From Streptomyces californicus (GTDB lineage: Bacteria; Actinomycetota; Actinomycetes; Streptomycetales; Streptomycetaceae), in contig NZ_JNZZ01000007.1 of NCBI RefSeq assembly GCF_000717645.1, positions 1 to 64,000 of the forward strand: a stretch of DNA of 64,000 nucleotides, written 5' to 3'. How positions within the stretch are numbered: position 1 is the stretch's first letter; every line of letters starts with the position of its first letter. Under the pieces are notes generated by a model that was given only the letters and a program-made list of their open reading frames with translations, searched no databases and was not told where the DNA came from. Positions 42,414 through 50,953 of this stretch are shown one piece after another. Made by a program: the position numbers and the translations under genes.

Positions 42414-43499
42414 CTACGGCCGCCGGGCCGGCGTCCGTACGGCCCGGGAGGTGCGCGCCCCGCGGCGGCCGGCCCGCTGGGTGGCGGCGATGCAGACGAG
42501 TACCGCCACCGCCGCGACCGGGGCCGCGGCCGAGATCTCCTCGCCGAGCAGCAGGAAGGACCACACGAGCGTCAGCAGCGGCTGGGCGAGCTGGAGCTGA
42601 CTGGCGCGGGCGACACCGATCGCGGCCATGCCCCGGTACCAGACGTACAGCCCGAGGAAGGTCGACCCGGCGGCGACCCAGACCAGGCCGACGACGCCGT
42701 GCGCGGTCAGGCGGACCGGTTCGAGGGGCAGCGCGACCAGGCTGCCCGCGACCGCGAGGGGCAGGCACAGGACCAGCGCCCAGCCGATCACCTGCCACCC
42801 CGGCATCACCCGGGCCAGCCGGCCGCCCTCGGTGTACCCGGCCGCGCACACCAGCAGCGCGCCGAACAGATACAGATCGCCGGCCGCGAGGGCCCCGCCG
42901 CTCTCCCGCACGGTGAACACGATCACCACGGCCGCACCGGCCAGCGCCGCGCCCCAGAACAGGCGCGAGGGCCGTTCGCCGGTCCGCAGGGACCCCAGTA
43001 CCGCCGTGGTCAACGGCAGCAGGCCCACGACCACGGCCGCGTGCGAGGTGGTGGAGGTCTGCAGGGCCAGCGTCGTCAGCAGCGGGAAGCCCACCACGAC
43101 CCCGCCCCCGACCACCGCGAGCCCCGCCCAGTGGCGGCGCGCGGGCAGCGGTACCCGGGCGGCCAGCAGCACCCCGCCCGCGACCAGTGCGGCGAGCACG
43201 CTGCGCAGGGCCACCAGGGACCAGGGGCCGAAGCTCTCCAGCCCCCAGGCCGTGGCGGGGAAGGTGAGCGAGAACGCGACGACCCCGAGCCCGGCGAGCA
43301 CGGTGCCGCTCCGGCCGGGGGCGGGCCCGGGCGAGGGGGCGGCGGCGGGGGGCTGGTGCGCGGGCGAGGCGGCGGCGGGCCCGTGTGCGGCAGCGGCCGG
43401 CGCCTCCGTCCGCGAGGCCGCCGAAGCGGTGGGCGAGGTGGCGGGCGGCTCGGCGACCGCTATCGGAGAAGATGCGGTAGCGCTATCCTGTGCTCTCAT
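42414..43499 (-). CDS. EamA/DMT family transporter
   Basis: A 361-residue membrane protein with ten hydrophobic segments in two five-helix EamA repeats (first near AGLGVVAFSLTFPATAWGLESFGPWSLVALRSVLAALVAGGVLL, second near GAALAGAAVVIVF to LLLGEEISAAAPVAAVAVLV). An unusual Pro/Ala tail of about 65 residues precedes the first helix; a later start is possible. It probably exports amino acids or related metabolites. The ATG at 43499 overlaps the ATG of the divergent MocR-type gene (CATG at 43497-43500), so the latter is the likely regulator. Confidence 0.85.
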   Translation of the reverse strand: MRAQDSATASSPIAVAEPPATSPTASAASRTEAPAAAAHGPAAASPAHQPPAAAPSPGPAPGRSGTVLAGLGVVAFSLTFPATAWGLESFGPWSLVALRSVLAALVAGGVLLAARVPLPARRHWAGLAVVGGGVVVGFPLLTTLALQTSTTSHAAVVVGLLPLTTAVLGSLRTGERPSRLFWGAALAGAAVVIVFTVRESGGALAAGDLYLFGALLVCAAGYTEGGRLARVMPGWQVIGWALVLCLPLAVAGSLVALPLEPVRLTAHGVVGLVWVAAGSTFLGLYVWYRGMAAIGVARASQLQLAQPLLTLVWSFLLLGEEISAAAPVAAVAVLVCIAATQRAGRRGARTSRAVRTPARRP

Positions 43500-43500
43500 G
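43478..43500. promoter_or_regulatory. Shared start region EamA / MocR
   Basis: The two ATG codons share CATG (43497-43500). For the rightward gene, TATCCT (43484-43489) is a good -10 with the start point falling on the ATG, so it should be leaderless. An 8-bp palindrome TAGCGCTA (43478-43485) overlaps that -10 and may be the operator. Confidence 0.5.
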
Positions 43501-44952
43501 CAAGAGCGTAGCAGCGTCGCCGAACTGGTCACTTCCCTGCGGGCCGAGCTCGACCGCTACTCACCGGGTGGAAAGCTCCCGTCGAGCCGGGCTCTCGTCG
43601 AACGGTTCCGGGTCAGCCCCGTCACCGTCTCCCGCGCCATCGCCCAGCTCGCCGCCGAAGGGCTCGTCACCACCCGCCCCGGCTCCGGCGCCTTCCGCGC
43701 CCGCCCCCGCACCGCGCTGCCCGCCCCCGGCGACACGTCCTGGCAAGAGGTGTCGCTGAGCGGCGACGGCGGGCCCGAGGTGGTGCCGCGTACGGTCGAC
43801 GCCTCCGGGGTGCTGGTCACCCTCGCCGCCCCGCCGCCCGGCGTCATCGAGTTCAACGGCGGCTACCTCCACGCCTCGCTCCAGCCCGAGCGGGCCCTCT
43901 CCGCCGCGCTGGCCCGCGCCGGCCGCAGGCCGGGCGCCTGGGGCCGCCCCCCGACGGACGGACTGCCCGAGCTGCGGTCCTGGTTCGCCCGCGAGATCGG
44001 GCCCGCCCTCTCCGGCGCCGACGTCCTGATCACCGCGGGCGGCCAGAGCGCGCTGGCCACCGCCCTGCGCGCGCTCGCCCCGCCCGGCGCGCCGGTCCTG
44101 GTGGAGTCGCCCACCTACCCCGGCATGCTCGCCGCCGCCCGCGCCACCGGACTGCGCCCCGTACCCGTCCCGGTGGACGCCGACGGGATCCGCCCGGAGC
44201 TGCTCGCCGACGCCTTCCGGGCCACCGGCGCCCGGGTCCTCGTCACCCAGCCGCTCTTCCAGAACCCCACCGGGGCCGTCCTCGCCCCGGCCCGCCGCCC
44301 GGAGGTGCTGGCCATCGCCCGCGCGGCCGGGGCGTTCGTGATCGAGGACGACTTCGCCCGCAGGCTCGTCCACGACGACGCCGGACCGCTGCCCCCGCCG
44401 CTGGCCGCCGACGACCCCGACGGCGTCGTCGTCCACGTCTGCTCGCTGACCAAGGTCGCCTCGCCCAGCCTGCGGGTCGGCGCGCTGGCCGCCCGGGGGC
44501 CCGTGCTGGAACGCCTGCGGGGCATCCAGGTCGTCGACAGCTTCTTCGTGCCCCGGCCGCTCCAGGAAGCCGCGCTGGAGCTCGTCGGCTCCCCGTCCTG
44601 GGGCCGCCACCTGGCCGCCGTCGCCACGGAGCTGCGCCACCGCCGTACGGCCATGGCGACCGCGCTGGCCGCCGACCTCCCGGAGCTGACGCTGCCGCAC
44701 CTCCCGGCGGGCGGCGGCAGCCTCTGGCTCCGGCTGCCCGGCGGCGGCACGGGGACGGACGCCGACGAGGCCGGTGTCGTCTCGGCCGCCCTGGGCGCCT
44801 CGGTCGCCGTCGCCCCCGGCCGCCCCTATTTCTGCGCCGAGCCCCCGGCCGGACACGTCCGCCTGAGTTTCGCCGCCGTCTCCGGGGCCGCCGAGATCGC
44901 GGAGGGCGTCCGCCGCCTCCGTACCGCCTTCGACCGGCTCCTCGGGCGCTGA
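43498..44952 (+). CDS. MocR-type regulator (GntR HTH + aminotransferase domain)
   Basis: A 484-residue fusion. Residues 1-70 are a winged helix-turn-helix of the GntR family (LPSSRALVERFRVSPVTVSRAIAQLAAEGLVTTRPGSGAF). Residues about 110-484 are a fold-I aminotransferase domain with VLITAGGQSALATALRAL, PLFQNPTGAV and the PLP-binding Lys319 in SLTKVASPSLRVG. MocR proteins use PLP or its aminoacyl adduct as a signal, often controlling transport or B6/GABA metabolism. It is divergent from an EamA exporter with overlapping start codons, so it very likely regulates that gene and itself. Probably leaderless, since no ribosome binding site precedes it. Confidence 0.9.
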   Translation: MQERSSVAELVTSLRAELDRYSPGGKLPSSRALVERFRVSPVTVSRAIAQLAAEGLVTTRPGSGAFRARPRTALPAPGDTSWQEVSLSGDGGPEVVPRTVDASGVLVTLAAPPPGVIEFNGGYLHASLQPERALSAALARAGRRPGAWGRPPTDGLPELRSWFAREIGPALSGADVLITAGGQSALATALRALAPPGAPVLVESPTYPGMLAAARATGLRPVPVPVDADGIRPELLADAFRATGARVLVTQPLFQNPTGAVLAPARRPEVLAIARAAGAFVIEDDFARRLVHDDAGPLPPPLAADDPDGVVVHVCSLTKVASPSLRVGALAARGPVLERLRGIQVVDSFFVPRPLQEAALELVGSPSWGRHLAAVATELRHRRTAMATALAADLPELTLPHLPAGGGSLWLRLPGGGTGTDADEAGVVSAALGASVAVAPGRPYFCAEPPAGHVRLSFAAVSGAAEIAEGVRRLRTAFDRLLGR

Positions 44953-45026
44953 AGGGGCGACGGGCGGGGCCGCTGAGAGGCCGGCTCTCCGGTGCGCGGG
45001 CGGCGGCTCCTCGGCTCGGAGGGGCC

Positions 45027-45049
45027 GGCTCCCCGGCGCCGGGGGAGCC
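45027..45049. terminator. Hairpin after MocR gene
   Basis: GGCTCCCC (45027-45034), 7-base loop, GGGGAGCC (45042-45049), 75 bases after the stop. Other imperfect GGCTC/GAGCC pairs surround it. Confidence 0.45.
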
Positions 45050-45104
45050 TTCCCGGGGCGCAGGCCCTCTTGACCAAACAGGCGTTCGGCCCCACGATCC
45101 CGCC

Positions 45105-45680
45105 ATGACGCTTCGGGTCACTCTGGTCGCAGCGGCACGCGGTTCCTTACGGCAGGCCGAACGCTTCGACGACGACCGGCCGCTCGACGCGGCCGGCCGG
45201 GACGAGGTGCGGTTCGTCGCCCACGCACTCGTCCCGCTCGGCGCGGCCGAGCTGCGCTACTGCTCGCCCACGCCGCGCAGCCGGGCCACCGGGAACGCCC
45301 TCGGCTTCGGCCCGATGGCCCAACCGGCCCTGCGTGACTGGGACATGGGGCGCTGGCGCGGGATGACCCTGGGCGAGGTGACCGCCCGGGAGCCCGCCGC
45401 CGTCGACCTCTGGCTCTCCGATCCGCGCAGCGCCCCGCACGGGGGCGAGACCATGCTCGACTTCATCGGACGGGTCGGAGGCTGGCTCGACACCCGCCCC
45501 GTCGACGACATCCTCGCCGTCGCCGTCGCCGAACCCGCCGTGATCCGGGCCGCTCTCGTCTACGCCCTGAGCGCCCCGCCCTCCGCGTACTGGAACGTGG
45601 ACGTGCGCCCGCTGTCCACCGTCACGCTGACCGGCCTGCCGGGCCGCTGGAGCCTGTGCCTGGAGGCGGGCGGCCGCTGA
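45105..45680 (+). CDS. Histidine-phosphatase-fold protein lacking both catalytic His
   Basis: A 191-residue member of the phosphoglycerate-mutase/histidine-phosphatase fold. The frame of the family is intact: [16 protein letters not shown] (52-67), [16 protein letters not shown] (76-91) and [16 protein letters not shown] (112-127). The catalytic RHG motif at the N-terminus reads LVAAARG, so the phospho-accepting His is Ala10. The second His of the usual SHGxVIRA reads VAEPAVIRA, with Glu143. It should not be a classical phosphatase, and could be a binding or regulatory pseudoenzyme. TTGACC (45070-45075) and a poor -10 place the transcript start on the ATG, so it is likely leaderless. Confidence 0.82.
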   Translation: MTLRVTLVAAARGSLRQAERFDDDRPLDAAGRDEVRFVAHALVPLGAAELRYCSPTPRSRATGNALGFGPMAQPALRDWDMGRWRGMTLGEVTAREPAAVDLWLSDPRSAPHGGETMLDFIGRVGGWLDTRPVDDILAVAVAEPAVIRAALVYALSAPPSAYWNVDVRPLSTVTLTGLPGRWSLCLEAGGR

Positions 45681-45778
45681 GCCGGGAGGCGGACGGGAGG
45701 GCGGCGGAAGCCGTTCGTCCGGCGTGCCGACCCAACCCGGGTTTCGCCTGCGGTTGCCAGGAATGTGAGGATGTCACC

Positions 45779-46276
45779 ATGACAACCAAGGTCTACTTCG
45801 ACATCACCATCGACGACGCGCCCGCAGGGCGGATCTCGTTCAACCTGTTCGACGACGTCGTCCCCAAGACGACGGAGAACTTCCGCGCGCTCGCCACCGG
45901 CGAGAAGGGCTTCGGCTACGCCGGCTCGTCCTTCCACCGCGTCATCACGGACTTCATGCTCCAGGGCGGCGACTTCACCCGCGGTGACGGCACCGGCGGC
46001 AAGAGCATCTACGGCGAGAAGTTCGCCGACGAGAACTTCAAGCTCAAGCACGACCGCGTGGGCCTGCTCTCGATGGCCAACGCCGGCCCGAACACCAACG
46101 GCTCGCAGTTCTTCATCACCACGGTGCTCACCCCGTGGCTGGACGGCAAGCACGTCGTCTTCGGCGAGGTCGCCGACGAGGACAGCATGAAGCTCGTCCG
46201 CAAGATCGAGGCGCTCGGCTCCTCCAGCGGCCGCACCCGCGCCAAGGTCACCATCGCCGAGTCCGGCGTTCTCTGA
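45779..46276 (+). CDS. Peptidyl-prolyl cis-trans isomerase, cyclophilin type
   Basis: A 165-residue cytosolic cyclophilin that speeds proline isomerisation in protein folding. [30 protein letters not shown] holds the catalytic Arg and the Phe/Met/Gln site; [20 protein letters not shown] and [10 protein letters not shown] follow. It is a full-length single domain without a signal peptide, like Streptomyces CypA/PpiB. The ATG at 45779 follows TGAGG. There is a G+C-rich hairpin just after the stop. Confidence 0.95.
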   Translation: MTTKVYFDITIDDAPAGRISFNLFDDVVPKTTENFRALATGEKGFGYAGSSFHRVITDFMLQGGDFTRGDGTGGKSIYGEKFADENFKLKHDRVGLLSMANAGPNTNGSQFFITTVLTPWLDGKHVVFGEVADEDSMKLVRKIEALGSSSGRTRAKVTIAESGVL

Positions 46277-46465
46277 CCCCGCCTCCGGCCGGCCCTGGCC
46301 GGTCAGGTCTTCCCCGGGCCCGTGGCAGGACCGTTTCCCTCACGCGTACGCGTATGCGCGAGGGGGCGGACCGGCCGCGGGCCCGCGGTATGCGTCCACC
46401 CCAACTCCCTGACACCGGGCCCTCGTTCGGGCAGAATCGAGGGGCGGCGACGGGGGGATACGGCG

Positions 46466-47005
46466 ATGCGGCGCACCGAGGCGGCACGGGAACTGGGCGG
46501 GTTCGTCCGCGAACACCGCACCGACGGCGGCAGAAGGCTGCGGACGGCCGGAGCCCTGCTGGTCACCGGCGTCGTCGGCCTGGCCTTCGGCATCCCGGTG
46601 ACGGTCGCCTCGATCGGCACCACCGACGGGGCGCCGGAGCTGGCGGGCCTGCTGCTCGGCGTGGGGCTGATCGGACTGGGGCTCGGGGTGTGGCGGCTGA
46701 CGCAGGCGCTCCGCACCCGCGAGCAGTGCTTCGACGTCCACGAGCGGGGGCTGACCCACCGGGTCGCGGGACACGCCACCCTCATCCCCTGGACGGACAT
46801 CGAGGGCATCGGCGCCGTCACGGCCGACGACGGCCGCCTGCTGGCCGAGGCGCGAGGGATGGGGCTGCGCTACACCATCGCCCTGCGCGACGGTCGCGGC
46901 CTCCGGGTGGACACGTTCACCGAGGACGCGAAGGAGCTGGCCGAGACGATCCATCGCGCCGTGCACCTGGGCGAGCTGCCGAGGGGCCGGGGGCGCCGAC
47001 CCTGA
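46466..47005 (+). CDS. Hypothetical membrane protein with PH-like C-terminus
   Basis: A 179-residue protein with two membrane segments (about 27-50 and 57-79) and a soluble C-terminal part of about 90 residues: CFDVHERGLTHRVAGHATLIPWTDIEGIGAV, then LRYTIALRDGRGLRVDTFTEDAKELAETIHRAV. The alternating strands and final amphipathic helix are like a bacterial PH domain. No named family is recognised. ATG at 46466 after a G-run. Confidence 0.68.
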   Translation: MRRTEAARELGGFVREHRTDGGRRLRTAGALLVTGVVGLAFGIPVTVASIGTTDGAPELAGLLLGVGLIGLGLGVWRLTQALRTREQCFDVHERGLTHRVAGHATLIPWTDIEGIGAVTADDGRLLAEARGMGLRYTIALRDGRGLRVDTFTEDAKELAETIHRAVHLGELPRGRGRRP

Positions 47006-47099
47006 CGGTCGGCCGCCGGGACGGACCGCCCGACCGGAGGGGTTCGACGCCCCCGCGGGCGTACCGCCCTGCCGGGCCCCTGCTCCTGGCCCCGGGTCG

Positions 47100-47501
47100 C
47101 TACTCCTGGCCGGCGGCGCGCGCGGCCCGCTCGGCGTTGCGCTCCTTGATGCGGGCGGCCTCCTTGCGCACCTCCGCCTGCGTCTCGCGCTCCTTGCGCA
47201 GCCACTCGGGCATCTCGTCCTTCAGCGCGTCGATCTGCTCGGTGGTGAGCGGCTCGGTGACCCCGCCGCGGGCCAGCCCCGCGATGGAGACGCCGAGCCT
47301 CGCGGCGACGACCGGGCGGGGGTGCGGACCGGTCCGGCGCAGCTCCACGAGCCAGGCCGGCGGATCGGTCTGGAGGGTGTTCAGCTCGGTGCGGGAGACG
47401 GCACCCTCCTGGAACTCGGCGGGGGTGGCCTGGAGGTACACACCCAGCTTCTTCGCCGCGGTGGCGGGCTTCATGGTCTGGGCGGTCTTGTGCGACGTCA
47501 T
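47100..47501 (-). CDS. DUF5997 family protein
   Basis: A 133-residue soluble protein: TMKPATAAKKLGVYLQATPAEFQ, VSRTELNTLQTDPPAWLVELRRTGPHPRPVVAARLGVSIAGLARGGV, then a charged Arg/Glu/Ala helix at the end. This matches the actinobacterial DUF5997 pattern; the middle part looks helix-turn-helix-like. It is divergent from the LysR-like gene with 58 bases between starts, a pairing common in Streptomyces. GATACC lies at the right distance for the ATG at 47501 to be the first base of the message. Confidence 0.8.
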   Translation of the reverse strand: MTSHKTAQTMKPATAAKKLGVYLQATPAEFQEGAVSRTELNTLQTDPPAWLVELRRTGPHPRPVVAARLGVSIAGLARGGVTEPLTTEQIDALKDEMPEWLRKERETQAEVRKEAARIKERNAERAARAAGQE

Positions 47502-47559
47502 GGGTCCAGGGTATCGACCACAGGACATACCTCCGACCACCGACCGGTAGCCTGGCCCC
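47502..47559. promoter_or_regulatory. Divergent leaderless promoters
   Basis: TAGCCT (47548-47553) lies 6 bases before the GTG at 47560; on the other strand GATACC (47515-47510) lies 8 bases before the ATG at 47501. Neither gene has a ribosome binding site, so both messages may be leaderless. Confidence 0.4.
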
Positions 47560-48372
47560 GTGACAGGCTCGGACATTCCCTCATCCTTCAGGCTCGCGTA
47601 CGTCCCCGGCGTGACGCCCACCAAGTGGGTGAGGGTCTGGCACGAGCGGCTGCCCCACACCCCCCTGGAACTCGTCCAGGCCACCGCGGCCGACGCCCCG
47701 GGGCTGCTGGTGGACGGCGGCGCCGACGCCGGTCTCGTACGGCTGCCGGTCGACCGCGACGTCCTGAGCGCGATCCCCCTCTACACCGAGACGACCGTCG
47801 TCGTGATCCCCAAGGACCATGTGGCCACCGCCGCCGACGAGGTGGCGCCGGCCGAGCTGGCCGACGAGATCGTGCTGCACCCGCTGGACGACGTCCTCGG
47901 CTGGGAGGCCCTGCCCGGCCGACCGGCGTTCGAGCGCCCGGAGACCACGGCGGACGCGATCGAGCTGGTGGCGGCGGGCGTGGGCGTCCTGCTGGTCCCG
48001 CAGTCCCTGGCCCGGCTGCACCACCGCAAGGACCTCACCTACCGGCCGGTCCGGGAGGCCCCCGAGTCCCGGGTCGCGCTGTCCTGGCCCACGGCGGAGG
48101 AGACCCCGGACCTGGTGGAGGAGTTCATCGGGATCGTCCGGGGGCGCACGGTCAACAGCACCCGGGGCCGCGTGGCCGCCGCGCAGCAGCGGCCCACGGA
48201 CAAGGCCAAGGAGAAGGCCAAGGGCAAGCAGCGGGCAGGTGGCGCGGGCGGCGCCCGCCAGAAGCCCGCGCAGGGCGCCCGGCCCGGCAAGCGCGCCGGC
48301 GGCCAGGGCGGTCAGGGTGGCAAGCGCGCGGGCGGCCAGAGCGGCAAGCGCGGAAAGCCGCGCGGCCGGTAG
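47560..48372 (+). CDS. LysR-type effector domain without HTH, basic tail
   Basis: A 270-residue protein. Residues about 8-195 are a periplasmic-binding-like LysR effector domain (FRLAYVPGVTPTKWVRVWHERLP, VVIPKDHVA, TADAIELVAAGVGVLLVPQSLARLHHRKDLTYRPV). The DNA-binding helix-turn-helix normally before it is absent; the start GTG 47560 is right at the domain edge. Residues 200-270 are a Lys/Arg/Gly/Gln tail (KAKEKAKGKQRAGG, KRAGGQGGQGGKRAGGQSGKRG) that may bind nucleic acid. The function is unknown. It is divergent from DUF5997, and a minisatellite follows its stop. Confidence 0.78.
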   Translation: MTGSDIPSSFRLAYVPGVTPTKWVRVWHERLPHTPLELVQATAADAPGLLVDGGADAGLVRLPVDRDVLSAIPLYTETTVVVIPKDHVATAADEVAPAELADEIVLHPLDDVLGWEALPGRPAFERPETTADAIELVAAGVGVLLVPQSLARLHHRKDLTYRPVREAPESRVALSWPTAEETPDLVEEFIGIVRGRTVNSTRGRVAAAQQRPTDKAKEKAKGKQRAGGAGGARQKPAQGARPGKRAGGQGGQGGKRAGGQSGKRGKPRGR

Positions 48373-48380
48373 GCCCGCCC

Positions 48381-48490
48381 AGCGGCATCCAGCGGCATCC
48401 AGCGGCATCCAGCGGCATCCAGCGGCATCCAGCGGCATCCAGCGGCATCCAGCGGCATCCAGCGGTATCCGGAGCATCCGGAGCATCCGG
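48381..48490. repeat. 10-bp tandem repeat (9 copies) plus 9-bp repeat
   Basis: AGCGGCATCC is repeated nine times without spacing from 48381 to 48470; eight copies are identical and the last has one C to T change. Two 9-base units GGAGCATCC follow. It begins 8 bases after the stop of the LysR-like gene. Copy number probably varies between strains. The period is close to one helical turn. Confidence 0.95.
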
Positions 48491-48589
48491 CGTTTTCGGA
48501 CGCACGGCACGCGCTGAACCGTGAACGCCACCCCGCGCCGGTTCGCTCGTTGACCGGGCAACCGCCGTCCGCAGGGGAGCGCCCGTCCG

Positions 48590-50044
48590 ATGCCGCACAT
48601 CCGCAGAACCCAGCACCTCGGCCTCGCCGGCCTGCTGGTCATCGCCGTCGCCTTCACCGCACTCCAGTTGACGGCGGTCACCGGACGGGCCTCGCCCGAC
48701 TCCAAGAACTACCTCTCCTACGCCCTCAGCCTCAGCGGTGAGAGCCGCGCCGAGGCGGGCCGCCGCGCGATCGCGTACTCGTGCGAGAGCGGGCAGCACG
48801 CACCCTTGGACACCATCCCCTGGACCAGCAGGAAGGCGGCGGGGGAGACTGAGGCGCAGTGCGTACGCCGGCTCACCGACTCGGTCGCTTACTGGACCCG
48901 GAACGGCAACACGTCCGGGATGACGGCGCCGTTCGCCAACCAGCGGTTCATGGCCATCTTCGAGGCCAGGCCGGGCTATCCGCTGTTCCTGGTCCCCTTC
49001 GTGACCGCGTTCGGCGCGGTGTGGGGCCTCTGGCTGGCCGGGCTCCTCGTCGCGCTGGCCGGCGCCGTCTGCGTCCTGCTCACCCTCCGCGCGGCGGGTG
49101 CGTCCCGGCGCGCCGGCCTGGCGGGAGCGGCGCTCTACCTGGCCCTACCGACCGGCACCGTCGCGATGAACCCGCTGAGCGACGGGCTCTCCCTGGCGCT
49201 CGGCACCGTGGTCGTCCTCGGCTGCACGCTGCTGCTGCGGGAACGGCCCTCCGACACGTCCGGCGCGGGTGCCGGGCGAGGGGCGGAGGCCGCCGGAACC
49301 CGTACGCGCGCGGGGAGATGGGCGGAGGCCGCCGGGCCCCGGGTCGGCGCGGGGCGATGGGCGGACGCGGCCGGGACCCGTACCGGCGCGGCCCTCGTCG
49401 TGGGCGGGCTCGCCCTGATGTTCCTCGTCCGCTACTCCCAGGCCCTGCTGCTGGCGGCGGCGCTCGCGGGCGTCCTCGCCGTCCGGGCCGCCTGGTCGCA
49501 CCGGAAGGGGCGCCGGTCGACTCCCGTACTCCGGGCGGCCGGGCTGTGCGCTCTGCTGGCCGCGCTCGTCTACGCGGGGGCGCACCTGCTGTCCTGGCCG
49601 ATGGGGCAGGACAGCGCCCAGGACCTGCTGACCCACCACTACCAGCGCCCCGACCGGCCCGACCCCTGGCCCGAGTTCTTCGCCCGGGAACGGGTCTTCT
49701 GGTGGGCGTGGCTCAAGCGCCAGGCGACGTATCCGTTCCTGCCCGTCCTGCTCGCCCTCTCGGCCCTGGCCCTGGGGAAACGGCGCTCCGCCGTACTGCC
49801 GGTGGCCCTCGGGGCGGGAGTGGCGGGCCTCCTCAACCAGGCGGGCCACCCGAACCTGGACCAGCTGCTGGGCCACCGCCTCATCGTGTTCGTCTGGCTG
49901 CTGCCCGTCCTCGCGGTGCCGCTGCTCCTGGACCGGCCGCGGCCCGGGGGCCCCTCACCGCTCCCCGCGCAGCCGAAGAAGGTAGGCGGCGGTCAGCGCG
50001 ACGGCACGGTCCGGGTCGTCCAGCAGGCCGGTGAGGGCACGTGA
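48590..50044 (+). CDS. Polytopic membrane protein, glycosyltransferase-like
   Basis: A 484-residue protein with about nine to eleven hydrophobic segments. The first (HLGLAGLLVIAVAFTALQL) is followed by a large outer loop with the Asp pair region PDSKNYLSYALSLSGES and several Cys. This arrangement recalls GT-C fold membrane glycosyltransferases such as the PMT/GT87 group, but I cannot place it in a named family. A loop at about 228-266 has three 13-residue repeats. The C-terminus overlaps the converging MerR gene by 90 bases; its last 35 residues may not be conserved. ATG at 48590. Confidence 0.68.
   Translation: MPHIRRTQHLGLAGLLVIAVAFTALQLTAVTGRASPDSKNYLSYALSLSGESRAEAGRRAIAYSCESGQHAPLDTIPWTSRKAAGETEAQCVRRLTDSVAYWTRNGNTSGMTAPFANQRFMAIFEARPGYPLFLVPFVTAFGAVWGLWLAGLLVALAGAVCVLLTLRAAGASRRAGLAGAALYLALPTGTVAMNPLSDGLSLALGTVVVLGCTLLLRERPSDTSGAGAGRGAEAAGTRTRAGRWAEAAGPRVGAGRWADAAGTRTGAALVVGGLALMFLVRYSQALLLAAALAGVLAVRAAWSHRKGRRSTPVLRAAGLCALLAALVYAGAHLLSWPMGQDSAQDLLTHHYQRPDRPDPWPEFFARERVFWWAWLKRQATYPFLPVLLALSALALGKRRSAVLPVALGAGVAGLLNQAGHPNLDQLLGHRLIVFVWLLPVLAVPLLLDRPRPGGPSPLPAQPKKVGGGQRDGTVRVVQQAGEGT
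49271..49387 (+). repeat. Three in-frame 39-bp repeats in a membrane protein loop
   Basis: Units AGRGAEAAGTRTR, AGRWAEAAGPRVG and AGRWADAAGTRTG, each 13 residues (39 bp), lie end to end at 49271-49309, 49310-49348 and 49349-49387, in the loop between two membrane segments. In-frame repeats of this kind can gain or lose copies. Confidence 0.7.
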
Positions 50045-50950
50045 GGCCGTAGCCCCCGGGATGCCCGCCAGCGCCTGGGTCAGCCGCCCGCGCGCGGAAG
50101 CCCCGGTGGCCTCGTCGGCCAGGCGGCCGACGAGGAGGGACGCGATCCGGTCCGCCGCTCCGTCGTCACCGGCCAGGACGCCCAGCGCGTCGGCCGCGTC
50201 GGTGTCGTTCCGCCCGGCCACCACCAGATCGACCAGGGCCGGGGCCGCGTCCGCCTCGCCCCGCGTTCCCAGCGTCAGGGCCGCCCGGCCCCGGACCACG
50301 GCGTCGGGGCTCGCGAGGGCGTCCCGCAGCAGGGCGTCCGCCTCGCCGCCGGGCAGCTCGGCGAGAGCCCGTACGGCGCGGTCCCGTACGGCCGCGTCCG
50401 GCGAGCCGAGCCCCTCCGCCAGCGCCGCCGTACCGCCGCCCGACCGCGCCAGCGCCCACCGCAGGGCCCCCGCTACATACGGATCGCTCTCGCCGAGCGC
50501 CGCCTCGGCCAACGCCTCGGCCGGGACCTCGTCCACCGACGCCAGGGCCGCCCGGTGGCGGGCGGCGGCGTCATCGTCGCCGAGGCCCCGCAGCAGGGCG
50601 AGGACCTGGAGCACCTCCTCCCAGCCGGCCGGCTCCCGGGCGTGCACCCGGTGCAGCCGGGTGAGCAGTTCGGTCTCCGCCGCGATGCGTTCGCGGGTGC
50701 GGCGGATGAGGTCGTCGACGAGCGCCGACGGCGCGAAACCGGGGTCGTCGAGGGCGCGTCCGATCTCCCGCAGGGAGAGCCCCATCGCCCGCAGGCTCTC
50801 GATGTGGAAGATCCGCCGGATGTCCTCGCCCGCGTACTCGCGGTAGCCCGAGCCGGTACGGCCGGAGGGCCGCACCAGGCCGAGCGACTCGTAGTGCCGG
50901 AGCATGCGGGCGCTGACGCCGGACCGCCGCGCGACCTCACCGATCAGCAC
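49955..50950 (-). CDS. MerR-family regulator with HEAT-repeat effector domain
   Basis: A 331-residue regulator. The N-terminal MerR winged helix (LIGEVARRSGVSARMLRHYESLGLVRPSGRTGSGYREYAGEDIRRIFHI, about 1-50) and the coiled dimer helix are typical. Instead of a metal or drug domain, the last 200 residues are HEAT/PBS-lyase-type repeats (GLGSPDAAVRDRAVRALAELPG, ALASPDAVVRGRAALTLGTRGE). The GTG start at 50950 is 3 bases after the stop of the HEAT protein gene, so the two are translated together. A MerR-type promoter lies before that gene, consistent with autoregulation. The HEAT parts of the two proteins may interact. Confidence 0.85.
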   Translation of the reverse strand: MLIGEVARRSGVSARMLRHYESLGLVRPSGRTGSGYREYAGEDIRRIFHIESLRAMGLSLREIGRALDDPGFAPSALVDDLIRRTRERIAAETELLTRLHRVHAREPAGWEEVLQVLALLRGLGDDDAAARHRAALASVDEVPAEALAEAALGESDPYVAGALRWALARSGGGTAALAEGLGSPDAAVRDRAVRALAELPGGEADALLRDALASPDAVVRGRAALTLGTRGEADAAPALVDLVVAGRNDTDAADALGVLAGDDGAADRIASLLVGRLADEATGASARGRLTQALAGIPGATASRALTGLLDDPDRAVALTAAYLLRLRGER

Positions 50951-50953
50951 GTC

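Noticed and set aside
48381..48490. CRISPR array
   Set aside because: Units of 10 bases without unique spacers; this is a minisatellite.
47322..48524. Long rightward frame running through the 10-bp repeats
   Set aside because: It is a shifted frame of the LysR-like gene, and its repeat-encoded tail is only the minisatellite translated.
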